DNA of 44,827 bases from positions 1 to 44,827 of the forward strand of contig CANFKS010000022.1 of NCBI GenBank assembly GCA_947447625.1, written 5' to 3'. Shown here one piece after another: positions 19,174-28,771 of this stretch. Source of the stretch: Rhodospirillales bacterium. GTDB taxonomy: Bacteria; Pseudomonadota; Alphaproteobacteria; Acetobacterales; Acetobacteraceae. Position 1 is the stretch's first letter. Each line of letters opens with the position of its first letter. A program made the position numbers and the translations under genes. The notes beneath the pieces are model-generated. The model was not told the DNA's origin and ran no database searches. It worked only from the letters and a program-made list of their open reading frames with translations.

Positions 19174-20040
19174 ATGCGATGGTTTCCGGTTTTATGGCTG
19201 CTCCTGTCCGCCCTGCTGCCCCCCCTTCCCGCCCTCGGCGCGGAGCTCAAGGTCGCGACCTGGAATGTGGAATGGCTGACCGCGCGGCCCCAAGGCGATC
19301 CGGCGCTGCCCAAGGACGTGGTGCCGAAGGGCCCGGCCGATCTGGCGCGGATGGCGCGCTATGCCGAGATGCTGGCGGCCGATGTGGTGGCGCTGCAGGA
19401 GGTGGATGGACCCGAGATGGCGGCGAGGCTGTTCCCGGCCGGCCGCTATCACATTCATATAACGAAGGATCATGTCGTCCAGCGCGTTGGTTTCGCGGTT
19501 CGACAGGGGCTGGCGTTCACCGCCAATCCGGATCTGGTGAGCCTCGATACCGCCCATGGCGCGGGGCGGCATTTGCGCAGCGGGGCCGATATCACGCTGG
19601 ACCTGCCCGGAGCCAAGCTGCGGCTGCTCGCAGTGCATCTGAAGTCAGGATGCCGGCAGGACCCGCTGGCGCATTCGGCGCGGCCGGAATGCGCGACCTT
19701 GCGACTCCAACTGGTGGCCATGCAGGGCTGGCTTGCGCAGCGCCGGGGCGAGGGGGTGCCGTTCGCGATCGTGGGAGACTTCAATCGCTGGATGGATAAC
19801 GGGGATGCGTTCTGGGCGGGGCTGCGCCAGGCCGCACCGCTCGTGCGGGCGACCGAGGGGGCCTCTTCGCCGTGCTGGGGCGGCGGCGGGTTCATCGACC
19901 ACGTGATCGCGGGCGGGCCGGCGCAAGGCTGGCTGGTGCCGGGATCGCTCAAGGTGATGGTGTATCGCGAGACGGCAGCGGGAATGAAGGCGCATTTGTC
20001 GGATCATTGCCCCGTATCGGCGCTGTTCCGCATTCCCTGA
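19174..20040 (+). CDS. Exported endonuclease/exonuclease/phosphatase-fold protein
   Basis: About 288 residues. The N-terminus MRWFPVLWLLLSALLPPLPALGA is a Sec signal peptide with predicted cleavage near ALGA|E. The mature part has the EEP-superfamily motifs: ATWNVEWL, VVALQEVDG (metal-binding Glu), LAVHLKSGC, IVGDFNRWM and a terminal LSDHCPV (catalytic His). The fold covers DNases, phosphodiesterases and sphingomyelinases; an extracytoplasmic phosphoesterase or nuclease is most likely. A GTG at 19171 is an alternative start with a slightly better distance to the purine-rich GGGGGG stretch. It is divergent from the flavoprotein gene, with a 168-bp spacer that shows no clear operator. Confidence 0.82.
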   Translation: MRWFPVLWLLLSALLPPLPALGAELKVATWNVEWLTARPQGDPALPKDVVPKGPADLARMARYAEMLAADVVALQEVDGPEMAARLFPAGRYHIHITKDHVVQRVGFAVRQGLAFTANPDLVSLDTAHGAGRHLRSGADITLDLPGAKLRLLAVHLKSGCRQDPLAHSARPECATLRLQLVAMQGWLAQRRGEGVPFAIVGDFNRWMDNGDAFWAGLRQAAPLVRATEGASSPCWGGGGFIDHVIAGGPAQGWLVPGSLKVMVYRETAAGMKAHLSDHCPVSALFRIP

Positions 20041-20203
20041 ACACCACGCTCGGCCGCTTCGCGCGGATCACGCTGCCGCAGGCCAGGCTGCTGCTCGATT
20101 TGGCCGCGCCGCGCCGGGCGGCCTGTGCGCTGAACACAGGCTTGCATCCGGCACTGCCAAACCCGCAGAGTGAGGCGGTTCGAACCGGGATAGGGATAAG
20201 GCG

Positions 20204-21094
20204 ATGGCCAAATTGCCCGCACGAAAATTGCTCGATCGCTACCGGGTGACCGACGGCAAGACTTTCCGGCTTGCAGATCACGATCCGGCCGATGTGGCGC
20301 CCAAACTGGTCAACCCGGCAGACTCGGCGGCTTTGCTGGCCCAGGGGGTGGCGCGGCTGTCGGCGTTGCAGGAACTGCTCTACGCCCAGCGCTCCTGGAG
20401 CCTGCTCGCCGTGTTCCAGGCGATGGACGCGGCGGGCAAGGACGGCACCATCAAGCATGTGATGTCCGGGGTGAACCCGCAGGGAGTGCGGGTGAAGGCG
20501 TTCAAGGCGCCGGGCGAGGAGGAGTTGGCGCATGATTTCCTGTGGCGCGTGATGCGCGAACTGCCGGAGCGCGGGCAGGTCGGGATTTTCAACCGCAGCC
20601 ATTACGAGGAGGTCCTGGTGGTGCGGGTGCATCCCGAGATGCTTGACCGCGAGCGCCTTCCCGGCGCGTTGCGCGGCCGCAAGATGTGGCAGCACCGGCT
20701 GGAGGATATCGCCCATTTCGAGACCTACCTGGCGCGGCAGGGCCTGGTGGTGCTGAAGTTCTTTCTCCACGTGTCGCGCGAGGAACAGCGGCGGCGGTTG
20801 CTCGACCGGCTCGATCAGCCCGACAAGACCTGGAAGTTCAGCGCCGGCGATGTGATCGAGCGGCAGCACTGGGACGAATACATGCAGGCCTATGAGGCCG
20901 CGATCCGGGCCACGGCATCGGACGATGCGCCGTGGTTCGTGGTGCCGGCGGATCATAAATGGTTCACCCGGCTTGTCGTGGTGGCCGCGATGGTGGATGC
21001 ATTGGAGAAGCTGGATCTGAAGGTGCCGAGCGTTCCGGAGCAGACCCGGCTGGGGCTCGCTGCGGCGCGGGCGGAATTGATCAAGGAGGGATGA
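20204..21094 (+). CDS. ppk2: Polyphosphate kinase 2 family protein
   Basis: A 296-residue PPK2 protein. Walker A is DAAGKDGT (residues 75-82), the Walker B/DNR-like region is GIFNRSHYEEVLVVRV (127-142), and the lid is rich in Arg/Lys (RGRKMWQHRLEDI). The C-terminal FVVPADHKWFTRLVV is typical of the family. PPK2 enzymes use polyphosphate to phosphorylate nucleoside mono- or diphosphates (classes I-III); the class cannot be fixed reliably by eye. The ornithine-cyclodeaminase-like gene starts at its stop codon, so the two are coupled. Confidence 0.9.
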   Translation: MAKLPARKLLDRYRVTDGKTFRLADHDPADVAPKLVNPADSAALLAQGVARLSALQELLYAQRSWSLLAVFQAMDAAGKDGTIKHVMSGVNPQGVRVKAFKAPGEEELAHDFLWRVMRELPERGQVGIFNRSHYEEVLVVRVHPEMLDRERLPGALRGRKMWQHRLEDIAHFETYLARQGLVVLKFFLHVSREEQRRRLLDRLDQPDKTWKFSAGDVIERQHWDEYMQAYEAAIRATASDDAPWFVVPADHKWFTRLVVVAAMVDALEKLDLKVPSVPEQTRLGLAAARAELIKEG

Positions 21095-22053
21095 TGCGCA
21101 TTCTCAACCGGGCCGATATCCGCGCGCTCGTCGATGTGGCGGCGCTGGTGCCGGCGATACGCGCGGCGATGCAGCGGGTTTCGCAGGGCAAGACCGACAT
21201 GCCGCTGCGCAGCATGATCCCGGTCGGCGGCGGGCGGCTGTTCGGTATCATGACCGGAGCGATGCGGGAGCCCGACGTGCATGGCGCCAAGCTGCTCAGC
21301 CTGTATCCGGACAACCCAAACCACGGGCGATCATCCCATTGCGGGGTTGAGGTGATTTTTGATGCCGAAACGGGGTTGCCCTCGGCCTGCATCGACGCGG
21401 CCGAACTGACCGCGATCCGCACGGCGGCAGCGACCGCGGTGGCGACCGATGCGCTCGCCCGGCCCGATGCGACGCGGCTTGCGCTGATCGGGTGTGGCGA
21501 GCAGGCGCACAGCCATATCGCGGCGATGCGCGCGGTGCGGCCGATCACCTCCATCGTCGTGTGGGGGCGCGATGCGGCCAAGGCGGCAGCGTTCGGGCGC
21601 GAGAACGGCGTCGAGGTGGCGGGGTCGGTCGCCGCGGCGATCGAGGGGGCGGATATCGTCTGCACCACCACGCCGGCGCGCGAACCTTTGCTGATGCGCG
21701 CGATGCTGCGGTCGGGCTTGCACATCAACGCAGTCGGCGCCTCGATCCCGACGATGCAGGAAATCGCCACCGATGTGGTGCCGGCGGTTCATCTGGTGAC
21801 GGACTACCGTCCCTCGCTCGAGGCCCAGGCGGCCGAGGTGATCGACGCGCGGCGCACAGGCTTGGTGGGGCCGGACGTGACCTTCACCGAAATCGGCGAG
21901 GTGCTGAACGGCGCGCGGCCCGGCCGGATGACGGCCGCGGACATCACGCTCTATCGCTCGCTCGGCGTCGCAGCCCAGGATCTCGCCGGCACCATGGCAA
22001 TCCTGGCACTTGCCGAGGCGGCAGGACGCGGGACCGTGGTGGCGTGGGATTGA
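21094..22053 (+). CDS. Ornithine cyclodeaminase / mu-crystallin family protein
   Basis: A 319-residue Rossmann-fold protein. The NAD(P)-binding loop is LALIGCGEQAHSHIAAM (about 125-141), with SLYPDNPNHGRSSH earlier and the C-terminal YRSLGVAAQDLA segment diagnostic of the family. Members include ornithine cyclodeaminase, alanine dehydrogenase and delta1-pyrroline-2-carboxylate reductase; specificity is not predictable here. ATGs at 21091 and 21094 are both possible. AAGGAGG at 21083-21089 is too close to the first, so I use the second. It overlaps the ppk2 stop by one base. Confidence 0.85.
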   Translation: MRILNRADIRALVDVAALVPAIRAAMQRVSQGKTDMPLRSMIPVGGGRLFGIMTGAMREPDVHGAKLLSLYPDNPNHGRSSHCGVEVIFDAETGLPSACIDAAELTAIRTAAATAVATDALARPDATRLALIGCGEQAHSHIAAMRAVRPITSIVVWGRDAAKAAAFGRENGVEVAGSVAAAIEGADIVCTTTPAREPLLMRAMLRSGLHINAVGASIPTMQEIATDVVPAVHLVTDYRPSLEAQAAEVIDARRTGLVGPDVTFTEIGEVLNGARPGRMTAADITLYRSLGVAAQDLAGTMAILALAEAAGRGTVVAWD

Positions 22054-22092
22054 AATCGACCAAAACCGTGCCGTGATATGAAGGAACCCGTG

Positions 22093-22656
22093 ATGCGCCA
22101 TCTCACCCTCCTCGCCGCCGCGCTCCTCGCCTCCGGCGCCGTGCAGGCACAAACGGCGGCGTGCCTCGCGCCCACCGGCCCGCAGGATGGCCCGGTCGCG
22201 ATCCGCGACGCCAAGATCGTGGTCTATGACACCGCCATGCCGGGCGGAGGTCCCCAATCGCGCCAAACCATCGTTCAGTTGCAGGCCTGCGCCGCCATCT
22301 CGGGCAGCGCCGCGGTCTACGCCCTCTCCTATCGGCCCGTCCTGTTTTCCGCCGACGGGCACCTCCTTCAGGGCGGCTCCCTGGTGAGCGTCCTCAAAGT
22401 GCCGGCCGATGACGCCAAAGGCGGACCCGGGCACGCGCTGATCAACGAGACCTTCCAGGTCGGCTATGCGATCGACCGGGCCAAACTGCCGCGCAGCATC
22501 ATGATCACCGCACTGGCCGCCGGAACCTGCGTGCCGGCCGGGACCGGCTGCGCGCCCCTGCCGGGGGATACGGCGGTACGGACGGTCACGGTGCCGCTGT
22601 GCGTCGCCGATGGGAGCGTTCCGCCGGCCGCGGAATGTCCGGCGGCGGCGAAGTAA
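22093..22656 (+). CDS. Small exported protein of unknown function
   Basis: A 187-residue protein that I do not recognise. It begins with a Sec signal peptide (MRHLTLLAAALLASGAVQAQ, cleavage near AQA|Q). The mature part has several cysteines (ACLAPTG, LQACAAIS, GTCVPAGTGCAPL, PLCVADG, AECPAA), compatible with periplasmic disulfides. No catalytic motif is visible. An in-frame ATG at 22078 exists, but AAGGA at 22081-22085 sits 7 bases before the ATG at 22093, which I choose. It ends about 10 bp before a palindromic element that faces the flavodoxin-like gene. Confidence 0.65.
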   Translation: MRHLTLLAAALLASGAVQAQTAACLAPTGPQDGPVAIRDAKIVVYDTAMPGGGPQSRQTIVQLQACAAISGSAAVYALSYRPVLFSADGHLLQGGSLVSVLKVPADDAKGGPGHALINETFQVGYAIDRAKLPRSIMITALAAGTCVPAGTGCAPLPGDTAVRTVTVPLCVADGSVPPAAECPAAAK

Positions 22657-22665
22657 GGGGGAAGG

Positions 22666-22828
22666 GAAGCACTTCTTTTTTGAAAAAAAGAAGCAAAAAA
22701 CGTTTCCCCGTTTGGGGCGGGGGGATTGCGGATAGAAGACGGCGCATCTGATGATTCCATCGGAATTTCCCGGTAACTCATTGATTGTAAAGTTTTTTAT
22801 TCGTTTTTCGAAAAAGAATCGCTTGCTT
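22666..22828. repeat. Tail-to-tail pair of poly-A/T palindromes (copies 3 and 4)
   Basis: Copy 3 (22666-22705) has arms CTTCTTTTTT (22672-22681) and AAAAAAGAAG (22684-22693), then CAAAAAACGTTT. Copy 4 (about 22787-22828) is inverted and diverged: in its own orientation it reads GATTCTTTTTCG / CGAAAAACGAAT followed by AAAAAACTTT, so the stem is kept although its sequence has changed. Copy 3 follows the exported-protein stop and copy 4 follows the flavodoxin-like stop, the same placement as copies 1 and 2. About 80 bp lie between them. Likely termination of convergent transcripts. Confidence 0.7.
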
Positions 22829-22832
22829 CGTC

Positions 22833-23321
22833 TCAAAACACCCCCATCGCCACCCCCGCCGCCATCGCCGCCCCCAGCTCCGCACAGCGCGCGAGATCCA
22901 CGGGCCCAATGATTTTCGGCGCAAGAATGGCCTCCTTGGTCTGGGCGAAGGTGCAGACAACCAGGGGCGGCGCAATTTCCCGCAGGCGCCAGCCGGTCAG
23001 GATGCGGGCGAGTTGGCGGGCGGCATTGCTGCCGTCGGAACCAGCGCAGATCAGGCCGGCATAGGGGCGCCCGTTGAGGCGCTCGAGGCAGGGGTAGTAG
23101 CAGCGATCGAGCATGTCCTTCATTGCGCCGGAAAGGGCGGACAGGTTTTCCGGCGCTGCGAAGATGTAGCCGTCGGCGGCAATGAGGTCCTCGGCGGTGG
23201 CGTGTTCGGCGGCAAGATGGCGGACGATGACGGGTTCGCCGCGCGCGGCTGATGCGGCGGCTTCGGCCATCTGGCGCGCGCCGCCGGTGCGGGAATGGCT
23301 GACGAGGAGGAGGGTTTTCAT
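22833..23321 (-). CDS. Flavodoxin-like NADPH-dependent FMN reductase family protein
   Basis: A 162-residue protein with a flavodoxin fold. The phosphate-binding loop is LVSHSRTGGARQMAEA (residues 6-21). YIFAAPENLSALSGAMKDMLDR (about 52-73) is the flavin-isoalloxazine region of WrbA/NADPH-FMN-reductase-like proteins, and AGLICAGSDGSNAARQ follows. It is probably a cytosolic FMN-dependent quinone or flavin reductase, with substrate unknown. It is divergent from argC with 98 bp between starts. It ends at palindrome copy 4. Confidence 0.82.
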   Translation of the reverse strand: MKTLLLVSHSRTGGARQMAEAAASAARGEPVIVRHLAAEHATAEDLIAADGYIFAAPENLSALSGAMKDMLDRCYYPCLERLNGRPYAGLICAGSDGSNAARQLARILTGWRLREIAPPLVVCTFAQTKEAILAPKIIGPVDLARCAELGAAMAAGVAMGVF

Positions 23322-23419
23322 CGGTTACGCCTCATGACGCGCAATCCTGGCCACCGCAGTTGGTGCTTGCAACGGGGGCGTCGGGCTGGTCAGCATAAGA
23401 CAGCGGAAGGAGCGCTTAC

Positions 23420-24376
23420 ATGGTCAAAAAGACGGTCTTTATTGATGGCGAAGCTGGGACGACGGGGTTGGGGATTCGCGAGCGTCTGCTGCGCGTGCCC
23501 GGGCTCGCGCTGCGCTCGATCGCCGAAGACCGACGCAAGGACCCTGGCGCGCGGCGCGAAATGATGGAGTCGGTCGATCTCGTGGTCCTCTGCCTGCCCG
23601 ATGCGGCAGCGAAGGAAAGCGTGGCGCTGGCCGACAGCCTCGGCGCCAAGGGGCCGCGCATCATCGATGCCTCCACCGCGCATCGGGTCGATCCGAACTG
23701 GGTCTATGGTTTTCCCGAAATGGCACCCGGCCAGGCCGAGAAGATCGCGGCAGCGACCCGGGTGAGCAATCCGGGCTGCTATCCGACCGGGGCGATCGGG
23801 CTGCTGCGGCCGCTGGTCGCAGCCGGCGCGATGGCGACCGATTTTCCGGTCACGATCAATGCGGTGAGCGGCTATTCCGGCGGCGGCAAGTCGATGATTG
23901 GCGAACATGCCTCCAGCGGCGGGCCGGCGTTCGAATTGTATGGGCTGGGTCTTGAACACAAACATGTGGCGGAGACCCAGAGCTATAGCGGGCTCACGCG
24001 GCGGCCGATTTTCGTGCCCTCCGTCGGCCATTACGCGCAGGGCATGATCGTCTCGGTGCCGCTGCATCTCGACACACTGGCGCCCGGCACCAGGGGCAGC
24101 GACCTGCACGACATTCTCGCCGGCTTTTACGCCGGCCAGCGCCTGGTGCGTGTGCTGCCGCCAACGGCGGATGCCAAGCTCGAGCCGGAAGCCCTCAATG
24201 ACACCGATGTGCTGGAACTCAGAGTCTACGCCAACGAGAACCGGCGCCACGCGATCCTGGTCGCGCGGCTCGACAATCTCGGCAAGGGCGCCTCGGGCGC
24301 GGCAGTGCAATCGATCGGGCTGATGCTCGGCCTCGGCGAGACCGCCATCGGCAGCAAGGAGATGGCCCATGGGTGA
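23420..24376 (+). CDS. argC: N-acetyl-gamma-glutamyl-phosphate reductase (type 2)
   Basis: A 318-residue protein, matching the shorter type 2 ArgC. The N-terminal FIDGEAGTTGLGIRERL (residues 7-23) is the type 2 version of the NADP-binding loop. The catalytic cysteine is in SNPGCYPTGAIGL (about residue 118). HYAQGMIVSVPLHL lies in the C-terminal domain. It reduces N-acetylglutamyl phosphate to the semialdehyde in arginine biosynthesis. GGAAGGAGC lies 6 bases before the ATG. No other arg gene is adjacent. It overlaps the gamma-carbonic-anhydrase-like gene by 8 bases. Confidence 0.95.
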   Translation: MVKKTVFIDGEAGTTGLGIRERLLRVPGLALRSIAEDRRKDPGARREMMESVDLVVLCLPDAAAKESVALADSLGAKGPRIIDASTAHRVDPNWVYGFPEMAPGQAEKIAAATRVSNPGCYPTGAIGLLRPLVAAGAMATDFPVTINAVSGYSGGGKSMIGEHASSGGPAFELYGLGLEHKHVAETQSYSGLTRRPIFVPSVGHYAQGMIVSVPLHLDTLAPGTRGSDLHDILAGFYAGQRLVRVLPPTADAKLEPEALNDTDVLELRVYANENRRHAILVARLDNLGKGASGAAVQSIGLMLGLGETAIGSKEMAHG

Positions 24377-24914
24377 CGTCACACCGACCCGGGACCGCCC
24401 GCCGCTCTATGGGTTCGAGGGAAAATTCCCCGTCGTGGCGCCCGATGCGTTCATCGCGCCCACCGCAGCCGTGATCGGCGATGTCACCATCGGCGAGAAA
24501 TCCGGCATCTGGTTCCATTGCGTGCTGCGCGCCGACACCAACTACATCCGCATCGGCGCGCGCTCCAACATCCAGGACGGCACCATCATCCACGTCAATG
24601 CCGGGCGCGAGATGACCATCATCGGCGACGATGTGACGGTCGGCCACGCCTGCATCATCCACGCCTGCACCCTGGAGAACCGCGCCTTCGTCGGCATGGG
24701 CGCCACGGTGCTTGACGGTGCGGTGATCGAGGAGGGCGGCATGCTCGCCGCCGGCGGGTTGCTCACGCCGGGCAAGCGGATCGGCCGCAACGAGTTGTGG
24801 TCGGGCGCGCCGGCCAAGCTCTGGAAAGTGATGGACGCCGACACCCGCGCCCGCTTCGACAAGACGGCAATCCACTACGCCGATCTCGGCCAGCGCTTCC
24901 GCGCCGGACGATAA
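24369..24914 (+). CDS. Gamma-carbonic anhydrase-family hexapeptide protein
   Basis: A 181-residue left-handed beta-helix protein. Hexapeptide repeats run from FIAPTAAVIGDVTIG to about residue 140 (for example AVIGDV, VTVGHA, AFVGMG), with His in TIIHVNAG, TVGHACIIHACTL in the positions of the zinc ligands, and the terminal helix LWSGAPAKLWKVMD. Such proteins (YrdA/PaaY/CaiE-like) bind zinc as trimers, but only some are active carbonic anhydrases; others hydrolyse thioesters. The 8-base overlap with argC implies co-translation. The functional link to arginine synthesis is unclear; bicarbonate supply is a speculative option. Confidence 0.88.
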   Translation: MGDVTPTRDRPPLYGFEGKFPVVAPDAFIAPTAAVIGDVTIGEKSGIWFHCVLRADTNYIRIGARSNIQDGTIIHVNAGREMTIIGDDVTVGHACIIHACTLENRAFVGMGATVLDGAVIEEGGMLAAGGLLTPGKRIGRNELWSGAPAKLWKVMDADTRARFDKTAIHYADLGQRFRAGR

Positions 24915-25001
24915 TCCCCCTCTGCCGCAAGCACAGCGGCCGCTTCCGCGCTGCAATTGCCCCTGATCTGAACATCATTTCGGCGGGCGGGGATCGCCTG
25001 T

Positions 25002-25045
25002 GGCCTCAGCCCCCAGCGGGCCCAGGGCAAAGCCCTGCCCTTGCT
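25002..25045. repeat. Diverged copy of the GC-rich hairpin element
   Basis: Within the 160-bp gap between the carbonic-anhydrase-like gene and the tRNA. CAGGGC (25023-25028) and GCCCTG (25032-25037) form a perfect 6-bp stem with an AAA loop. Read on the minus strand, AGGGCTTTGCCCTGGGCCCG then CTGGGGGCTGAGGCC aligns with the two-hairpin element at 28544-28747. It may terminate the argC transcript. No other feature is visible in this gap. Confidence 0.5.
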
Positions 25046-25076
25046 TTCTCTGCGCTGTCCGATCGACAGCGAACAA

Positions 25077-25153
25077 TGGCGCACCCGGAAGGACTCGAAC
25101 CTCCAACCCCCAGATTCGTAGTCTGGTGCTCTATCCAATTGAGCTACGGGTGC
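25077..25153 (-). tRNA. tRNA-Arg (anticodon ACG)
   Basis: A 77-nt cloverleaf on the minus strand. The acceptor stem GCACCCG (25153-25147) pairs with CGGGTGC near the 3' end, followed by discriminator G and an encoded CCA (25079-25077). D arm AGCTCAATTGGATAGAGC, anticodon stem CCAGA/TCTGG around the loop CTACGAA (anticodon ACG, probably deaminated to ICG), and T arm with GGTTCGAGTCC. It decodes CGT/CGC/CGA arginine codons. No integrase or duplicated 3' end is seen nearby, so it is not an evident integration site. Confidence 0.95.
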
Positions 25154-25214
25154 AGCAGAGAGCGCGCTATGTAGTTGATGATGGGGGGCCTAGCAATACC
25201 CCGAACGCATGGGA

Positions 25215-25242
25215 GGGCGGATAGTTTTCACCCTATCCGCCC
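25215..25242. terminator. Hairpin after leuB
   Basis: GGGCGGATAG (25215-25224) and CTATCCGCCC (25233-25242) form a perfect 10-bp stem with an 8-base loop, 15 bp beyond the leuB stop on the minus strand and 60 bp before the tRNA gene in that direction. There is no T run, so it is either a factor-assisted terminator or an RNA 3'-end stabiliser for the leu transcript. Confidence 0.55.
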
Positions 25243-25256
25243 GATATCCGATTCGC

Positions 25257-26369
<1,113 letters not shown>

Positions 26370-26400
26370 GTTGGATCCTTGAGGCTATCGCGAAAAAGAA

Positions 26401-26446
26401 AGGGCTTCTTTTTTGAAAAAAAGAAGCAAAAAACTTTTATCCGTTC
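26401..26446 (+). repeat. Poly-A/T palindrome, copy 5, inside the leu operon
   Basis: GGGCTTCTTTTTT-GA-AAAAAAGAAGC followed by AAAAAACTTTTATCCGTTC, nearly identical to copy 1 over the palindrome and to copy 2 in the flank. It lies alone between leuD and leuB. Unlike the other four copies, its orientation is opposite to transcription of the gene upstream (leuD), so it is not simply that gene's terminator. It could reduce leuB expression or be a neutral insertion of the repeat. Confidence 0.75.
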
Positions 26447-26453
26447 ATGACGA

Positions 26454-27077
26454 TCAAACGGAAATGCCGGGCATCCAGGATTTATCGGCCCGCTGTGACG
26501 CCTCGTAGGCATCGATCGCCGGCGCGTGCTGCAAGGTCTGGCCGATATCGTCCAAGCCGTTCAACAGCAGATGTTTGCGGAACGGGTCGATCTCGAAGGG
26601 GATCCGCTCGCCATTCGGCCGTACCACCACCTGCTCCGCCAGATCCACCGTGATCCGGGCGTTCTCGCCAAGCTTCGCATCCTCCATCAGCTGATCGCAG
26701 ATCTCCCGCGACAGCTTGATCGGCAGAATGCCGTTCTTGAACGTGTTGGTGTGGAAAATATCGGCGAAATCAGGCGCGATCACGCAGCGGATGCCGAAAT
26801 CAAGCAACGCCCAAGGCGCATGCTCGCGCGACGAGCCGCAGCCGAAATTCTCATGCGCGATCAGAATCTCGGCCTTGCGATAGGGCTCCCGGTTCAACAC
26901 GAAATCCGGCCGCTCCCGGCCCTCAGCGTCATACCGCAGCGTGTCGAACAAATGCACGCCAAGCCCGGTGCGCTTGATCGTCTTGAGGAAGCGGGCCGGA
27001 ATGATCTTGTCGGTATCGACATTGGCCATCGGCATCGGCGCCGCAATGCCGGTGAGTTTGGTGAAGGCGTCCATCAT
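26454..27077 (-). CDS. leuD: 3-isopropylmalate dehydratase, small subunit
   Basis: A 207-residue protein, as expected for LeuD. The segments [16 protein letters not shown] near the N-terminus and [17 protein letters not shown] (the aconitase swivel-domain signature), followed by [20 protein letters not shown], are diagnostic. With LeuC it isomerises 2-isopropylmalate to 3-isopropylmalate. The open frame is longer upstream, but the ATG at 27077 overlaps the leuC stop (ATGA), with GGGAG about 6 bases before it. A second ATG follows at once and is an alternative. Confidence 0.96.
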   Translation of the reverse strand: MMDAFTKLTGIAAPMPMANVDTDKIIPARFLKTIKRTGLGVHLFDTLRYDAEGRERPDFVLNREPYRKAEILIAHENFGCGSSREHAPWALLDFGIRCVIAPDFADIFHTNTFKNGILPIKLSREICDQLMEDAKLGENARITVDLAEQVVVRPNGERIPFEIDPFRKHLLLNGLDDIGQTLQHAPAIDAYEASQRADKSWMPGISV

Positions 27078-28486
27078 GCATACTCCCGCGGATCGACCAG
27101 ATGGCCCGCAATCGCCGCCGCAGCCGCCATGGCGGGAGACACCAGATGCGTCCGCCCCCCTGGCCCTTGCCGCCCCTCGAAATTGCGGTTGGATGTGCTG
27201 GCACAACGCTGCCCCGGCGTCAGCTTGTCCGGGTTCATCCCCAGACACATCGAACAGCCCGGCTCGCGCCACTCGAAACCGGCCTCGATCAACACCTTGT
27301 CGATGCCCTCGGCCTCCGCAAGATCGCGCACGATGCCCGAACCCGGCACAATCATCGCCCGCACACCCGGCGCCACCTTGCGCCCCCGGGCAATCGTCGC
27401 CGCCGCGCGGATATCCTCGATCCGCCCGTTCGTGCAGGATCCGATGAACACCACATCGATCGGCAGATCCGTCATCTTCTGCCCGACCGTGAGACCCATG
27501 TATTCAACCATGCGCGTCAACTGCACGCGCCGGCCCTCATCGGCCTCGGCCAACGGATCCGGCACCACGCCATTGATCGCCACCACCGCCTCGGGATTGG
27601 TCCCCCATGTCACCATGGGCATGATCTCGGCGGCATCGAGCACCACCGTCTTGTCATAAACCGCCCCCTCATCCGACGGCAGGGACCTCCACCAGGCCAA
27701 CGCCTTGTCCAGCGCCGCGCCCTTCGGCGCATACGGGCGCCCCGTCACATACGCGAACGTGGTCTCGTCCGGCGCAATCATGCCGGCCCGCGCGCCCGCC
27801 TCGATCGACATGTTGCAAACCGTCATGCGGCCCGCCATGTCGAGCGCGCGGATCGCGGAACCGCCGAACTCGATCACATGCCCGGTGCCGCCCGCAGTTC
27901 CGATTTTGCCGATGATCGCCAGCACGATGTCCTTCGCCGTCACACCGACGGGCAGATCACCATCCACCCGCACCAGCATGTTCTTCGCCGGCCGCTGCAA
28001 CAACGTCTGCGTCGCCAGCACATGCTCGACCTCGGACGTGCCAATCCCAAACGCAAGTGCGCCCAGCGCCCCATGCGTCGAGGTATGGCTGTCCCCGCAG
28101 ACGATCGTCGTGCCCGGCAGCGAAATCCCCTGCTCCGGCCCGATGATATGCACGATGCCCTGCTGCGGGCTCAAAATGGGGAAATAAGGGACCCCGAACT
28201 CAGCAACATTGCGCTCCAGCGTCTCCACCTGGATGCGGCTGTCGTCTTCGAGGATGCCCTGGGCCCGGCCCATGGTCGGAATATTGTGGTCTGCCACCGC
28301 AATCGTCGCATCCGGCCGGCGCACCGTGCGCCCCGCCAGCCGCAACCCCTCAAACGCCTGCGGCGACGTCACCTCATGGACGAGATGGCGGTCGATATAC
28401 AGCACACACGTGCCATCCGGCAGCCGTTCCACCACATGCGCATCCCAAACCTTGTCAAACAAGGTCCGCACCTTCGATCCCGCCAT
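27074..28486 (-). CDS. leuC: 3-isopropylmalate dehydratase, large subunit
   Basis: A 470-residue aconitase-family protein. [38 protein letters not shown] and [11 protein letters not shown] contain the three cysteines that hold the 4Fe-4S cluster; [18 protein letters not shown] is the N-terminal signature. It works with LeuD in leucine biosynthesis. The upstream 285 bp to rplS hold an inverted pair of GC-rich elements, so leuC may be read through from the ribosomal operon or may have its own promoter near 28490-28540. I see no clear leader peptide with leucine codons. Confidence 0.97.
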   Translation of the reverse strand: MAGSKVRTLFDKVWDAHVVERLPDGTCVLYIDRHLVHEVTSPQAFEGLRLAGRTVRRPDATIAVADHNIPTMGRAQGILEDDSRIQVETLERNVAEFGVPYFPILSPQQGIVHIIGPEQGISLPGTTIVCGDSHTSTHGALGALAFGIGTSEVEHVLATQTLLQRPAKNMLVRVDGDLPVGVTAKDIVLAIIGKIGTAGGTGHVIEFGGSAIRALDMAGRMTVCNMSIEAGARAGMIAPDETTFAYVTGRPYAPKGAALDKALAWWRSLPSDEGAVYDKTVVLDAAEIMPMVTWGTNPEAVVAINGVVPDPLAEADEGRRVQLTRMVEYMGLTVGQKMTDLPIDVVFIGSCTNGRIEDIRAAATIARGRKVAPGVRAMIVPGSGIVRDLAEAEGIDKVLIEAGFEWREPGCSMCLGMNPDKLTPGQRCASTSNRNFEGRQGPGGRTHLVSPAMAAAAAIAGHLVDPREYA

Positions 28487-28543
28487 GTCGTCTCCCTCAA
28501 GATGCAGGCGGCGGATTGAGGCCGCCTGGTAGACAGTGAGCTA

Positions 28544-28747
28544 GGCGGGGGCTTTGCCCCTCGACCCCACCAAGGGCTGAGCCCTTGGAACCCCATACCG
28601 AAGATAAGGGCTCAACCGGCAAGAGGGCCAACACAGCGCTGGCAACCGCTCCGTAGGCCCCCTTTTTTGTTAAGCCCTTACAACTTCGGGCATGAAGGCC
28701 CAGGGGCTCGGCCCCTGGCGGGGGTCGAGGGGGCGAAGCCCCCCGCC
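28544..28747. repeat. Inverted pair of a GC-rich two-hairpin element
   Basis: Copy A (28544 to about 28616) has GGGGC-TTT-GCCCC, the spacer TCGACCCCA, then CCAAGGGC-TGA-GCCCTTGG, then a tail with CCGAAG...AAGGGCTCAAC. Copy B (about 28669-28747) is the same in inverted orientation with compensated changes: GGGGC-TTC-GCCCC, CCAGGGGC-CGA-GCCCCTGG, tail CCCGAAG...AAGGGCTTAAC. About 50 bp lie between them, including CCCCCTTTTTT at 28658-28667. The whole fills the rplS-leuC gap. It looks like a REP/BIME-type repeat that may also form RNA structure between the two transcription units. Confidence 0.75.
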
Positions 28748-28771
28748 TTCCTTGCCTTGTGCCCGAACGCC

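Noticed and set aside
25077-25153. tRNA-Arg as attachment site of an integrated element
   Set aside because: No integrase gene next to it and no repeat of the tRNA 3' end in the window.
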